Assembly (NCBI RefSeq): GCF_009765825.1
Contig: NZ_LMUR01000020.1
Coordinates: 64,994 to 128,993 of the forward strand
DNA: 64,000 nt
Source of the DNA: Granulicella sp. L60
GTDB lineage: Bacteria > Acidobacteriota > Terriglobia > Terriglobales > Acidobacteriaceae
Direction: 5' to 3'
Every line of letters starts with the position of its first letter. The stretch's first letter is position 1. The notes beneath the pieces are model-generated. The model was given only the letters and a program-made list of their open reading frames with translations, did not search any database and had not been told where the DNA came from. Position numbers and translations under genes: made by a program. Shown here one piece after another: positions 51,995 to 61,075 of the stretch.

Positions 51995-52022
51995 CGCTCT
52001 TGTTCTTGTCGTTGCCTGTCCC

Positions 52023-52063
52023 TTTGTTTGTCATCCCGTAGGGATCTGCTTCTGCCTTTGCCT
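52023..52063. repeat. GTCATCCC repeat, copy 2 of the tandem pair
   Basis: TTTGTTTGTCATCCCGTAGG followed by GATCTGCTTCTGCC. Matches the inverted copy between nuoL and nuoM (13531-13566) over 28 nt. Confidence 0.8.
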
Positions 52064-52341
52064 CAAGCCAGATAGCCCAACTAGTGAGCCATAAAAAATC
52101 TTGTCAAGTACCAAATCCCCAAACCTGTAGGCTAAGTATGATTAAATAAATGATTTACACGCAGTTAGCGGTTTGCGCATTAGTTATAGCGAACTCCATA
52201 TAATTAAAAGTAGAGGGCATAAAGCCCTGCAAAACCCACGCGATCTTTTAAAGCACTCGTGACTCTGATCTTCCACCCTGTATAGAACGCTTGGCGCTTT
52301 CCAGATTTCGATGACTGGGTTTTGACAGCAGAGTTCGTTGA

Positions 52342-52692
52342 CTAGGTTTGACACTCAGGCGGTTGCGCTGGGTAATAGAACGCATGTATCGCCTTAATCT
52401 GTCCATCTACGATGTGAATGCGATCAAAGACGTGATCCACTCCATGAGCAGTCTCCATGTCGAAGATGGTTGCAACATAATCTCCCTCGACGATGTGCTG
52501 CTTTAACTGAATACCCCTGACCACGGGGAGAATTTGCGTAAGGAATCCGAGTATGGTTGCACGACCCGTCAACTTCGGCATGCGTGGCCCTTCAAATGTT
52601 ACGTCTTCCGCAAAAGACACCTTGGACAAGTCCTTTGTTGCAAAGCAATCCAAATAGGCCTCGACCACAGCGACTTTCTGTTCTCGTGACAT
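52342..52692 (-). CDS. SnoaL-like (NTF2-fold) protein
   Basis: A 116-residue protein of the NTF2-like superfamily. The opening helix (KVAVVEAYLDCFATKDLSKV) is followed by strands VSFAEDVTFEGPRMP and VVRGIQLKQHIVEGDYVATI and the C-terminal VDHVFDRIHIVDGQIKAIHA, the SnoaL arrangement. GGAGAAGTC precedes the ATG. Such proteins are isomerases, hydrolases or binding domains, so function is open. A perfect 19-bp palindrome lies 50 nt upstream of its start. Confidence 0.8.
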   Translation of the reverse strand: MSREQKVAVVEAYLDCFATKDLSKVSFAEDVTFEGPRMPKLTGRATILGFLTQILPVVRGIQLKQHIVEGDYVATIFDMETAHGVDHVFDRIHIVDGQIKAIHAFYYPAQPPECQT

Positions 52693-52741
52693 GACTTCTC
52701 CTCGCTCGCATAGGATCTCATCTGAAGCGTGTGGCCAAAGG

Positions 52742-52760
52742 GACTCTCTCAGAGAGAGTC
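52742..52760. promoter_or_regulatory. Perfect 19-bp palindrome upstream of the SnoaL-like gene
   Basis: GACTCTCTC and GAGAGAGTC flank a single A. The near-zero spacer suits a dimeric DNA-binding protein better than an RNA hairpin. Function inferred. Confidence 0.45.
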
Positions 52761-52890
52761 TGGCTTATCACTCTACGTAGATGGGCAACCCTAAGTCTCA
52801 CGCAATGAATACTTTGCGGCTATTCGTCTATAAGAATCAATACTTTAGCCTCAAGTCTCGGCCCAAGTCCAAAGCTAAGCCTCATCGATA

Positions 52891-52905
52891 GAAGACTTTG
52901 CGCAA
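52891..52905. repeat. GAAGACTTTGCGCAA element, copy 2
   Basis: Identical to 25822-25836. Located about 30 nt past the rarA stop on the minus strand. Confidence 0.5.
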
Positions 52906-52933
52906 CATTAGGGGGAGTGAGCACCCATGCGGT

Positions 52934-54283
52934 TTACTCCGTCTGCGACCTCTTACCCTGCTTGATCCGCGCAATCTCATCCATCCTCTGCGCCAGCAGC
53001 TTCTCCCGCCCCTCGTTCGTCGGCTTGTAGTATCGCCGCCCCGTCAACCCCGCCGGCAGACACTCCATATCCGCCACGCGCCCCTCCACATCATGCGCGT
53101 ACTGGTACTCCTTGCCGTAGTCGAGCGACTTCATCAGCTTCGTCGGAGCGTTCCGCAGATGCAGCGGCACCGGCTCAGCCGCAGTCGCTTCAATATCGGC
53201 CTTCACCGCACCATACGCCGTATAAACCGCATTCGACTTCGGAGCCAGCGCCAGATAAACCACCGCCTGCGCCAGCGCCAACTCCCCCTCCGGATGCCCA
53301 AGAAAGTGCATCGCATCCCGCGCGCTAAGGCAAAGATTCAGAGCCTCGGGAGCGGCCAGTCCAATGTCCTCCACCGCCATGCGCACAATCCGCCGCGCAC
53401 AGTACATCGGATCTTCGCCCGCCTCAAGCATCCGCCCCAGCCAATACATCGCCGCGTCCGGATCGGAATTCCTCACGCTCTTATGCAAGGCCGAGATAAT
53501 GTCGTAGTGCTGCTCGCCCTTCTTGTCATACAGCAGCACACGCCGTTGCATCGCCTCTGCCGCCAGCGGCTTGGTAATCAGCTTTTGTCCGCGGCCCTCC
53601 GCCAGCTTCGCCGCCACATCCAGCGCATTCAGGGCGTTTCGCGCGTCGCCGCTCGCATAGGAAGCGATCGTAGCCAGAGCTTCATCGTCTGCTTCGACCC
53701 CTGTGGCTCCCAGCCCTCGCTCCGTATCCGCAAGTGCCCGCCTCAGCAACCCAACGACCTGATCTTCAGTCAGCGCTACGAGCGTATAGACCCTGCATCG
53801 CGACAGCAGCGCCGCATTGATCTCGAAGGAAGGATTCTCCGTCGTCGCACCGATCAGCCGGATCGTTCCTCGCTCGACATAGGGCAGAAATGCATCCTGT
53901 TGAGCCTTGTTGAATCGGTGAATCTCGTCTACAAACAGGATCGTCCTCGAACCGAAGCTCGCTGCCTTCTCCGCCTCCACCATCACGTTCTTGATCTCTT
54001 TGATTCCTGAGAGCACAGCCGAAAACTCTATAAAGCTGGCCTGCGTCATGCGAGCGATGATCTTTGCCAGCGTTGTCTTTCCCGTTCCCGGAGGTCCCCA
54101 GAAGATCATCGACGTCGGATCGTCGCCTGCAATCGCCAGCCGCAGCGGCTTGCCTATACCAAGGAGATGTTCCTGCCCCACATACTCTTCAAGCGTCCGC
54201 GGCCGCATCCTCTCAGCCAGTGGCGTCTGTCGTCCACTACCAGACGCTGGTGTGCTCATAGGCGAAGTATCAAATAAACTCAT
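52934..54283 (-). CDS. rarA: Replication-associated recombination protein A (RarA/MgsA)
   Basis: A 449-residue AAA+ ATPase. The N-terminal FDTSP..PLAERMRPRTLEEYVGQEHL is followed by Walker A GPPGTGKT (63-70), Walker B ILFVDEIHRFNKAQQDAFLP, sensor IGATTENPSFEIN and the arginine finger LLSRCRVY. The C-terminal tetramerisation domain contains GRMLEAGEDPMYCARRIVRM. Related to clamp-loader subunits and acting at stalled forks with RecA and SSB. Its start overlaps the upstream methyltransferase stop (ATGA). Confidence 0.95.
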   Translation of the reverse strand: MSLFDTSPMSTPASGSGRQTPLAERMRPRTLEEYVGQEHLLGIGKPLRLAIAGDDPTSMIFWGPPGTGKTTLAKIIARMTQASFIEFSAVLSGIKEIKNVMVEAEKAASFGSRTILFVDEIHRFNKAQQDAFLPYVERGTIRLIGATTENPSFEINAALLSRCRVYTLVALTEDQVVGLLRRALADTERGLGATGVEADDEALATIASYASGDARNALNALDVAAKLAEGRGQKLITKPLAAEAMQRRVLLYDKKGEQHYDIISALHKSVRNSDPDAAMYWLGRMLEAGEDPMYCARRIVRMAVEDIGLAAPEALNLCLSARDAMHFLGHPEGELALAQAVVYLALAPKSNAVYTAYGAVKADIEATAAEPVPLHLRNAPTKLMKSLDYGKEYQYAHDVEGRVADMECLPAGLTGRRYYKPTNEGREKLLAQRMDEIARIKQGKRSQTE

Positions 54284-55089
54284 CGCGACTCCTTCTCGCG
54301 GGTGGCCCTCTGCCGAGAAGCCTCATAGAGCAGCAACGATCCAGCCACCGCGGCATTCAAACTTTCGACTGGCCCAGGGCAGGGAATCGTCACATGCGCA
54401 TCGCACATATCCATCCACTCCGCTGCAATCCCGCTTCCTTCATTTCCGATGATCAACGCACAGGGGCCGGTAAATTCAGTCTCCTGCGCCGAAACCACGC
54501 CAGCATCCTGAGCCCCGACAGCGGCGAACAACTTAAGCCCTCGCTGCTTCAACGCTTCCATCTCAGATGCATCCGCGGCGACCACGGGCATGCGAAACAC
54601 GCTTCCTACACTCGCTCGCAGCGCCTTCTGATTCCATGCGCTCACCGTCCCTGGCGTAGTCAGAATCCCCGTCGCTCCGAACGCTTCAGCCGACCTCACC
54701 AACGTCCCCATATTCCCTGGATCCTGCAAGCCAACCGCAACCAGGACCAGCGGAAGACCCGGACCCATTACATCTTCCAGAACACGCACCGGAGGCACCA
54801 GAAGCGCCGCTACTCCTTGCGGCGACTGCGTCTCCACGACACTTCCAAAGACATCATCACTGAGCCGCAGCACCTCCACTCCACGAGGCACGATTCTAGG
54901 CACCTCCCGGCGCTCACTTACAAAGATCGTCTTCAGCACCATCCCGCTGCGGAGTGCTTCCTGCAGCAGATGATCTCCCTCAATCGCGACCAAACCTCCG
55001 CTCAGTCGCGCATGGCCCTGAAACGCCGCTCGCAGCTGTTTCACTCTTGCGTTTGCCCTGCTTGAAACCACTATCTCCGGAATAATCAT
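54280..55089 (-). CDS. TrmH/SpoU-family RNA 2'-O-methyltransferase
   Basis: A 269-residue SPOUT enzyme from the ATG at 55089; the open frame upstream to 55335 is not conserved-looking. An N-terminal substrate-binding domain (VSSRANARVKQLRAAFQGHA and IEGDHLLQEAL) precedes the trefoil-knot domain with GLPLVLVAVGLQDPGNMGTLVRSA split over motif 1, LIIGNEGSGIAAEWM as motif 2 and IPCPGPVESLNAAVAGSLLL as motif 3. It methylates a ribose in rRNA or tRNA; the exact site is unknown. It overlaps rarA by four bases (ATGA), so the two are coupled. Confidence 0.9.
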   Translation of the reverse strand: MIIPEIVVSSRANARVKQLRAAFQGHARLSGGLVAIEGDHLLQEALRSGMVLKTIFVSERREVPRIVPRGVEVLRLSDDVFGSVVETQSPQGVAALLVPPVRVLEDVMGPGLPLVLVAVGLQDPGNMGTLVRSAEAFGATGILTTPGTVSAWNQKALRASVGSVFRMPVVAADASEMEALKQRGLKLFAAVGAQDAGVVSAQETEFTGPCALIIGNEGSGIAAEWMDMCDAHVTIPCPGPVESLNAAVAGSLLLYEASRQRATREKESR

Positions 55090-55232
55090 CTTCAGAAATC
55101 TTACGCCGATCCCGCCGTCACTCCCTGCGCTGTCATTGAGATGGAGAAGGCAGTATGCTAAGCTGCGAGGGCATTTTATAGACCCCGCATTTGCCACCCA
55201 GATGAACCCAGCAACCGGCACAGGAGCCAGAT

Positions 55233-55877
55233 TTGACGGCTGAAATTCTCCGTATTCATCCCGATGAGCCAGAGTCAGAGCTCGTCGACCGCGTCGTCGC
55301 CAGCTTAAACTCCGGCAGCGTGGTCGCTCTCCCAACCGATACCTTCTATGGCCTCGCCGTGGATCCAGTGAATCTTCGCGCTGTAGATCGAATCTACGAG
55401 CTGAAGACTCGTGCTCGCCACAAGCCGCTCTCTCTTTTGATCGCCGAGGTCGCTCAAGCCTATGAGCTCGCCCGCCAGCTCGATTCTGCCTTCGATCGCC
55501 TCGCCGAAAAGTTCTGGCCCGGCCCCCTCACCATCGTCGTCAAGGCTGGCTCGAAGCTACCCCTGCGCGTGACCGCTAACACCGGCAACCTTGCTCTCCG
55601 CGTGCCCGAAGCAGCCATTCCGCGAGCGGTTGTGGCGCGTCTTGGTCTTCCCATCACAGCAACCTCAGCCAATCTCTCTGGGCTTCCCGAGTGTACGTAC
55701 GCTCACGGCGTCCGCGATCAGTTTGGCGACCAGATCCCCCTCATCGTCGACGGCGGTCCTACTGCTCGCGCAACAGCGACAACTATCGTCGATCTCTCCG
55801 GCGGCGGCAACTCCTGGATGATCCTACGCGAAGGAGCTATTCCTACGCACGAGATCGCTCTTGCACTGCAGCATTAG
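55233..55877 (+). CDS. tsaC: L-threonylcarbamoyladenylate synthase
   Basis: A 214-residue TsaC/Sua5-type enzyme that makes threonylcarbamoyl-AMP from threonine, bicarbonate and ATP for the t6A37 tRNA modification. Starts at TTG 55233 with CAGGAG 6 nt upstream. Family signatures include SVVALPTDTFYGLAVDP, ELKTRARHKPLSLL, KFWPGPLTIVVKAG, LALRVPEAAIPRAVV and ITATSANLSGLPECT. The length fits the short TsaC/YwlC-like form without the Sua5 C-terminal domain. It is divergent from the RNA methyltransferase gene. Confidence 0.94.
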   Translation: MTAEILRIHPDEPESELVDRVVASLNSGSVVALPTDTFYGLAVDPVNLRAVDRIYELKTRARHKPLSLLIAEVAQAYELARQLDSAFDRLAEKFWPGPLTIVVKAGSKLPLRVTANTGNLALRVPEAAIPRAVVARLGLPITATSANLSGLPECTYAHGVRDQFGDQIPLIVDGGPTARATATTIVDLSGGGNSWMILREGAIPTHEIALALQH

Positions 55878-55893
55878 GTGGAATGTGTGAGGC

Positions 55894-55964
55894 AGACCTA
55901 AGGTCTACTCTTCCTGGAAGCCATGATCACTCACGAAGTGATATCGTCCATAGCGCAGAGTAGA
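55894..55964. other. Hairpin-rich non-coding segment after tsaC
   Basis: AGACCT-A-AGGTCT (55894-55906), then TCTACTCT (55904-55911) pairing with AGAGTAGA (55957-55964) around an ATCACT/AGTGAT hairpin. It may be a terminator or a palindromic repeat. No T-tract. Confidence 0.4.
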
Positions 55965-56042
55965 GTCTATGCAACTCGCTTTTACCTTTGACTGATGCCG
56001 CCTAACGCTTACACTGGCACTTCTGCCTAAGTTGCTACATTC

Positions 56043-56717
56043 ATGATCGTCTCTTCATCCAACTTGCGTGGCCGACGCACGACTCGAGGCCTCTTCCTGC
56101 GCCGCGTGCTTGGGCTATTCCTGTTGGTCGCAACTTTCTGGAGCGTGTGGGTCTGTCAGCAGATCAACTCTGTGGCTAATCAGGATGATGCTCAGCCGGC
56201 AGATGCAATCGCAGTCTTCGGTGCCGCCGAGTACTCTGGCCATCCGTCGCCCGTTCTTCATGCTCGTCTGGATCACGCGGTCGAGCTCTACCGCAAGCAG
56301 ATCGCGCCTGTCATCATCACTCTCGGCGGAGGCAGCGACAGGGATTCAGGCAACACAGAAGGCGGTGTAGGCCGTGACTATCTCCTTGCTAACGGTGTTC
56401 CGTTCGGGAACATCATCGCTGAGACACGTTCGATCGATACGGAGCAGCAAGTTCATCGCCTCGCTGCGATTGCCCATGAAAACGACTTCCATCACATTGT
56501 GGTCGTGTCGGATGGAACCCATCTCTTCCGCATTCGGGAGTTGTGCGAGGATGCGGGATTGGATGTCTACACGTCGCCTCGTCCCGCGCTTGGTCACATC
56601 AGCAACTACGACCTCGCGATGCGCTACTTCCACGAGATCCTCAGTTACACCGCGCTTCGGCTCAACCTGAATATGGGCTGGCTGCGCAGTTGGCTGGAAG
56701 GCAAACCGGAGTTCTGA
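56043..56717 (+). CDS. YdcF-family (DUF218) membrane protein
   Basis: A 224-residue protein with one N-terminal membrane helix (about 21-40, RVLGLFLLVATFWSVWVCQQ) and an extracytoplasmic domain of the DUF218/YdcF family: DAIAVFGAAEYSGHPSPVLH, then VIITLGGGSDRDSGNTEGGV, YLLANGVPFGNIIAE, SIDTEQQVHRLA and VVVSDGTHLFRIREL. E. coli SanA and ElyC belong here and affect envelope precursor metabolism, which fits nearby murA. Converges on murA, with stops 24 nt apart. Confidence 0.88.
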   Translation: MIVSSSNLRGRRTTRGLFLRRVLGLFLLVATFWSVWVCQQINSVANQDDAQPADAIAVFGAAEYSGHPSPVLHARLDHAVELYRKQIAPVIITLGGGSDRDSGNTEGGVGRDYLLANGVPFGNIIAETRSIDTEQQVHRLAAIAHENDFHHIVVVSDGTHLFRIRELCEDAGLDVYTSPRPALGHISNYDLAMRYFHEILSYTALRLNLNMGWLRSWLEGKPEF

Positions 56718-56741
56718 GGCTGTGATGCTCAGGTTCGCGGG

Positions 56742-58022
56742 TTACTTCTTGCCGAAGACGTCTCCCATGCGGCGGATCTGCGCGCCGACTCCGCGCAGCT
56801 TCTCCTCGAAGTGTTCGTAGCCGCGATCGAGGTGGTAGACGCGATCGAGGATGGTCTCTCCGTCGGCGACGAGAGCGGCGAGTACGAGCGAGGCTGAGGC
56901 GCGAAGGTCCGAGCACATGACCGCGGCGGATTGCAATGGGGTTTTGCCGCGGACAGTTGCGGTGCGGCCGGAGATGGTGATGTTCGCGCCCATGCGGATG
57001 AGCTCCTGCACGTGCATGAAGCGATTTTCGAAGATGTTTTCGGTGACAGTGCTTGTGCCCTCGGCCTGGGTGGCCAGGGCCATGTACTGGGCCTGCATAT
57101 CGGTGGGGAAGCCGGGGTACTCTTCGGTGGTGATGTCGGAGGCCTTGAGCTCGCCGCCGGAGCGGACGCGGACGTGATCGGTACCGACGTCGATCTTGAC
57201 CCCGCACTGCTCGAGCTTGGAGATGAGGGCGCCGAGGTGTTTAGGCTCGCAGCAGTCCACGTTGAGGTCGCCGCCAGTGATGGCTCCGGCGATCAGGAAG
57301 GTTCCGGCCTCGATGCGGTCGGGGTTGATGCGGTGCCGTGCGCCGTGGAGCTTGCTTACGCCCTGGACGCGGATGGTTCCGGTTCCTGCGCCTTCGATCT
57401 TCGCGCCCATCGCGGTGAGGAGGGCCGCGAGATCGGTGACCTCGGGCTCGCGAGCGCAGTTTTCAAAGAGGGATTCTCCTTCGGCGAGGGTGGCGGCCAT
57501 GAGGAGGTCTTCGGTGCCGGTGACGGTGATTTTGTCGAAGACGATATGTGCGCCTTTGAGGCGGTCGGTCCTGGCTTCGAGGTATCCGTGGTCGTAGACG
57601 ATGGTGGCACCCATGGCCTCGAGTCCCTTGATGTGGAGGTCGATGGGGCGGCCGCCGATGGCGCATCCTCCGGGCATGGCGACGCGGGCGATGCCGGTGC
57701 GGGCGATGAGTGGCCCGAGGACGAGGGAGCTGGCGCGCATGGTCTTGACGATCTCGTACTTGGCGACGGGATCGGAGAGGATGGCGCACTTGATGTGGGT
57801 GCGGTGCTGGGCGCGTCCGTAGCCTAGTTCGACCTCGGCGCCCATGCTGGTGAGGAGCTTGCGCTCGGTCTCAATGTCACGGACCTGGGGGATGTTTTCG
57901 AGGATGACCTCGTCTTCGGTGAGGATGGCGGCGGCCATGCAGGGGAGGGCGGAGTTCTTGGCTCCTGAGACCTTGATGGTGCCGAGAAGGGGATTACCGC
58001 CGCGTACAACGAACTTGTCCAT
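56742..58022 (-). CDS. murA: UDP-N-acetylglucosamine 1-carboxyvinyltransferase
   Basis: A 426-residue cytoplasmic enzyme for the first committed step of peptidoglycan synthesis, transferring enolpyruvate from PEP to UDP-GlcNAc. The substrate loop Lys22-Asn23 (SGAKNSALP) and catalytic-loop Cys120 (MPGGCAIGGRP, the fosfomycin target) are present, so it is predicted fosfomycin-sensitive at the enzyme level. The six-repeat fold shows in FPTDMQAQYMALA and IRMGANITISGRTATVRG. Length matches E. coli MurA (419). A peptidoglycan-recycling gene, murQ, lies 2 kb away. Confidence 0.96.
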   Translation of the reverse strand: MDKFVVRGGNPLLGTIKVSGAKNSALPCMAAAILTEDEVILENIPQVRDIETERKLLTSMGAEVELGYGRAQHRTHIKCAILSDPVAKYEIVKTMRASSLVLGPLIARTGIARVAMPGGCAIGGRPIDLHIKGLEAMGATIVYDHGYLEARTDRLKGAHIVFDKITVTGTEDLLMAATLAEGESLFENCAREPEVTDLAALLTAMGAKIEGAGTGTIRVQGVSKLHGARHRINPDRIEAGTFLIAGAITGGDLNVDCCEPKHLGALISKLEQCGVKIDVGTDHVRVRSGGELKASDITTEEYPGFPTDMQAQYMALATQAEGTSTVTENIFENRFMHVQELIRMGANITISGRTATVRGKTPLQSAAVMCSDLRASASLVLAALVADGETILDRVYHLDRGYEHFEEKLRGVGAQIRRMGDVFGKK

Positions 58023-58615
58023 CGTTTCAGTTTACGGAGAATCGGCGTGGAAATGGGTGGCGGCTGTGGTTCCTGCTTTGAGGGGGTACCCCCTGGGGGT
58101 GGGTGTAGGTAAAGTTCCCCTTTTGAGCGACTTACGATTTCCACAGGCTGCAAAATATTCATTGCAGACGGGTTACGGGTAAAAATTTGTTTCTAAAGGA
58201 GATAGTGGTTTTGGGGCTTATGGAGGAGCTTTATTTTTCTTCTAATTCAATTATAGGTGGTGGGGTGTAACTCGTACGCAACGTGATTGTTGAGGATTGG
58301 CGCGGGTTTTCGTGTGGGTGGGGGTTGACAGAGTCTGGGGCGAGTTCAGAGGTGACGTTCGCGACGAGATGATTCAACGGAGTGTTTTTTGCTGGTGGGA
58401 AGCTGAACGACGATGGTAGTTAGCATGGCTGAAGGTGACGCTTCGAGAACTGTCTGCCGGAAGGATTCGATGGAGAACCGAGTGAGGCGATCTCGTGTGC
58501 TTTCTGTGCCGTAAGTGGGTGGGCGATGCTAATCTTTGGCTGAGGGTCTGCCGAGATTGGCGCTCCCTCTGTTTTTCCGGTTCAGATACTATCTACACCA
58601 ATCGTCTTCAGGGAC
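58023..58615. other. 593-nt non-coding region upstream of murA
   Basis: No credible gene on either strand; a plus-strand frame at 58495-59703 is a shadow of the membrane-protein gene. It holds a GGGGGTACCCCC palindrome (58082-58093) with GGGGGTGGG after it, and a TTGACA hexamer at 58325-58330 without a matching -10. Much of it is G/T-rich. Confidence 0.55.
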
Positions 58616-59827
58616 ATGATGAACTTTATGCGCAGAATCTCTGCTGGGCTGATCGCACGGATGTACCTTGTCGTCGTCATCTTTGTCATGCTGGTGTACG
58701 GCATCCAAAACGCTCGCATCAAGAGCGAGTTTGCCCTGGGCGACTGGCTGATCAACTACGCGGGCGGTTTTGTGCGGCGCGGGTTGTTTGGCGAGCTTGT
58801 GCTTTTGCTGGCAGGTGCGAAGCTGTCGCCGGTGTATGTGACGCTCGGTGTGCAGCTCTGTCTGTACCTGGTGGTGTGGGGGTTTATGTGGAGAGCGGCC
58901 GGGAGATATCCGTGGCGGCTGTGGTCGATGGCGCTCTGGCTCTCCCCGGCCACGCTGGCTTTTACCGTGCTGAATCCTCCCGGCGGCTACAGGAAAGAGA
59001 TTCTTCTCTTTGCGCTGATGTGCGCGACGATGATGATGATTCGCGCGGGCGTGAGGCTATTTGTGGTCAGCGTGGCGCTGACCGCGGGGATCGTCGCGAT
59101 GCTGCTTTGTCACGAGGCGATGTTTCTGTTTGTTCCTTATCTGCTTGCGCCGTTCCTAATGGCGACGAAGGACGTGAAGCAGTTTGTCCGGCTGGCTGTG
59201 CTGCCGGTGGTGGTGGGTGCGGGGACATTTCTGTTTGTGGTGCAACATCCGGGGACGGTGGAACAGCGGGATGTGATCTGCACGAGCGTCGTGGATATGA
59301 CGCATGCGAGGACGAACGATCTCTGTGCGGGCGGAATCGCGTCGATTGGGGCTTCCCTGGACTCCGAGCACGGAAAGGTGGTGCGGACGGCGCGGCGGTA
59401 TCACTATGGATTGCTCTATGGCACAGGAGCGGTGTTGGGGTTTCTGCCGCTGGTGCTTTTATTGCGTGGCTGGGGTGGGGAGCGACGAGCAGCATGGGTG
59501 ATTGGGCTGGCGGTGGTGGTGAGTTTCTGCCTGACGCTGCCGCTGTTCTATGGGGCGATCGACTGGGGGCGGTGGATCTACATCCATTTGTTCAGCGCGT
59601 TGTTGCTGGTGATGTTTGCGCGGGAGACCGAAGAGCGTGTGGTGTTGGGGGACTTTATTCCTGCCGGAGGCGTTTTGGCGGTTGTGGGGCTGCTGGTGTA
59701 TAGCCTGTGCTGGACGCTGCCGTTTTATGGGGGATTCCCGGCGCGGTCGGGGTACCTGGGACTCTACAAGTATGTCCGGCATCATGGAGGGCCTGCGCCT
59801 GCATTGGATGTGCCTCCCGGGCGATAG
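58616..59827 (+). CDS. Polytopic membrane protein of unknown function
   Basis: A 403-residue protein with about ten membrane helices (first: LIARMYLVVVIFVMLVYGIQ). ATGs at 58616, 58619 and 58628 are all usable starts. A short signature follows the first helix, ALGDWLINYAGGFVRRGLFG. I recall this 'GDWLINY..GFVRRG' motif from uncharacterised exopolysaccharide-type membrane proteins, though I cannot confirm a family. One extracytoplasmic loop has two cysteines (RDVICTSVVDMTHARTNDLC). No glycosyltransferase genes are adjacent. It lies between murA and murQ with long non-coding gaps on both sides. Confidence 0.75.
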   Translation: MMNFMRRISAGLIARMYLVVVIFVMLVYGIQNARIKSEFALGDWLINYAGGFVRRGLFGELVLLLAGAKLSPVYVTLGVQLCLYLVVWGFMWRAAGRYPWRLWSMALWLSPATLAFTVLNPPGGYRKEILLFALMCATMMMIRAGVRLFVVSVALTAGIVAMLLCHEAMFLFVPYLLAPFLMATKDVKQFVRLAVLPVVVGAGTFLFVVQHPGTVEQRDVICTSVVDMTHARTNDLCAGGIASIGASLDSEHGKVVRTARRYHYGLLYGTGAVLGFLPLVLLLRGWGGERRAAWVIGLAVVVSFCLTLPLFYGAIDWGRWIYIHLFSALLLVMFARETEERVVLGDFIPAGGVLAVVGLLVYSLCWTLPFYGGFPARSGYLGLYKYVRHHGGPAPALDVPPGR

Positions 59828-59862
59828 TGTTTCGTCGCGCCTCGAGAGGAAGGAATATCTCA

Positions 59863-59922
59863 GGGGCTAAAGCCCCATTGTTGGCGAGGCTGAGAGACCC
59901 AAGGCTAAAGCCTTGGGCTATC
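59863..59922. repeat. GGCTAAAGCC palindromic repeats
   Basis: GGGGCT-AA-AGCCCC (59863-59876) and CCCAAGGCT-AA-AGCCTTGGG (59898-59917) with flanking GAGA/TCTC. These are typical short acidobacterial repeats and may terminate the membrane-protein transcript. Confidence 0.65.
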
Positions 59923-59969
59923 TCAAAAGCAAGGCCTTAGCGCCAGTCCGTATCGATAATTCGAAGGCT

Positions 59970-60050
59970 GGTCTGACGACGGTCCCACTGCGCGCGGGGG
60001 CAGTCACTTCGTGACTTGTGTACCCCTTCGGTTGGTGCTCCCGCTGGTCG
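59970..60050. repeat. Intergenic palindromic repeat, copy C
   Basis: Diverged copy of the units at 8057-8138 and 10169-10250. The GTCACTTCGTGACTTGTGTA core and CTTCGG, CTCCC, TGGTCG blocks are in the same order. Confidence 0.7.
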
Positions 60051-60106
60051 CAATCGAGAGTCTTCTCGGCAACCAACGGGCGGCCTCAGTGCGAAGACGG
60101 TATGGG

Positions 60107-61075
60107 TTAGAGTTCGAGGCGGGAGTCGTCGATGGCGAGGCGGACGTTGCCGTCGGATTTGGTGAGGCGGCGGACTGCTTCCATCTTGTCGACGTTGGCC
60201 TTGAGCATGACGACGGCGATGGGGATGGACTTGCCGGCGGATTTGATGGTGCGGATGGCGGTGTCGCGGTCGATCTCGCAGACCTTCATCAGCACGCGGA
60301 TGCCGCGCTCTACGAGCTTCGCGTTCTTCATGTGCACGTTGACCATGAGGTTGTCGTAGACGTAGCCGAGCCGGGTCATGGCGCCGGTGGTGATCATGTT
60401 GAGGATCATCTTCTGGGCGGATGCGGACTTCATGCGGGTGGAGCCGGAGATGACCTCGGGGCCGACCTCAGCGACGACGGTGGTGTCGGCGACGTCGGAG
60501 AGGGGGGTGTTGAGGTTGCAGGTGATGGCGGCGGTCTTGGCTCCGCGGGCGCGGGCGTACTCGACGGCTCCGACGACGTAGGGGGTTCGTCCGCTGGCGG
60601 AGATGCCGATGACAATGTCTTTACGGGTGGGGCGGCGGCGGGCGATGTCGCGCTGGCCGATCTCGGGGGAGTCCTCGTTGACGTCGGAGGCGGAGGCGAG
60701 GGCTTTTGGTCCGCCTGCCATTATGTACTGGACTTGTGCGGGAGCGGTGGAGTAGGTTGGTGGGCACTCCGAGGCATCGAGCGAGGCGATGCGACCGCTG
60801 GAGCCGGCCCCGACGTAGATAAGCCGGCCACCGTCGCGGAGGGAGCGAGCAACGGTATCGATGACGACGGCTATCTCGGGCAGCGCTTTTTTGACAGCTG
60901 CTGCGACCTTGGAGTCCTCGTGGTTGATGATGCGGGCGATCTCGAGGGCGGACTTGGTGTCGAGTCCCTCTGAGGCGATGTTCGCGGTCTCCGTGGTGAG
61001 ATCTTTGAAGTCTGCTGCGCCACGGTTTACGGGTTTTGGCGTCGGGGCCTGTTCAAGCATGGTCAGAGTAGCCAT
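60107..61075 (-). CDS. murQ: N-acetylmuramic acid 6-phosphate etherase
   Basis: A 322-residue SIS-domain enzyme that splits MurNAc-6-phosphate into GlcNAc-6-phosphate and lactate during cell-wall recycling. The SIS core has LIYVGAGSSGRIASLDASEC, with Glu103 as the catalytic acid, then IGISASGRTPYVVGAVEYAR and GSTRMKSASAQKMILNMIT. The C-terminal AIRTIKSAGKSIPIAVVMLK is typical. Length is normal. No murP, amgK or anmK is adjacent. Confidence 0.95.
   Translation of the reverse strand: MATLTMLEQAPTPKPVNRGAADFKDLTTETANIASEGLDTKSALEIARIINHEDSKVAAAVKKALPEIAVVIDTVARSLRDGGRLIYVGAGSSGRIASLDASECPPTYSTAPAQVQYIMAGGPKALASASDVNEDSPEIGQRDIARRRPTRKDIVIGISASGRTPYVVGAVEYARARGAKTAAITCNLNTPLSDVADTTVVAEVGPEVISGSTRMKSASAQKMILNMITTGAMTRLGYVYDNLMVNVHMKNAKLVERGIRVLMKVCEIDRDTAIRTIKSAGKSIPIAVVMLKANVDKMEAVRRLTKSDGNVRLAIDDSRLEL

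Larger units (their letters stand above)
51883..52341. other. Intergenic region with tandem GTCATCCC repeats
   Basis: 459 nt, no credible gene. It holds a C/T-rich tract (about 51906-51960) and two repeat copies 70 nt apart (see next two entries). The 3' part is AT-rich, with possible promoter-like bases but no clear -35/-10 pair. Confidence 0.7.

Noticed and set aside
56931-57827. 298-codon plus-strand frame opposite murA
   Set aside because: Antisense shadow; MurA residues and motifs lie on the minus strand.
58495-59703. 402-codon plus-strand frame overlapping the membrane-protein gene
   Set aside because: Shadow in another frame: Arg/Cys/Gly-rich translation, while the frame from 58616 gives a clean series of membrane helices.
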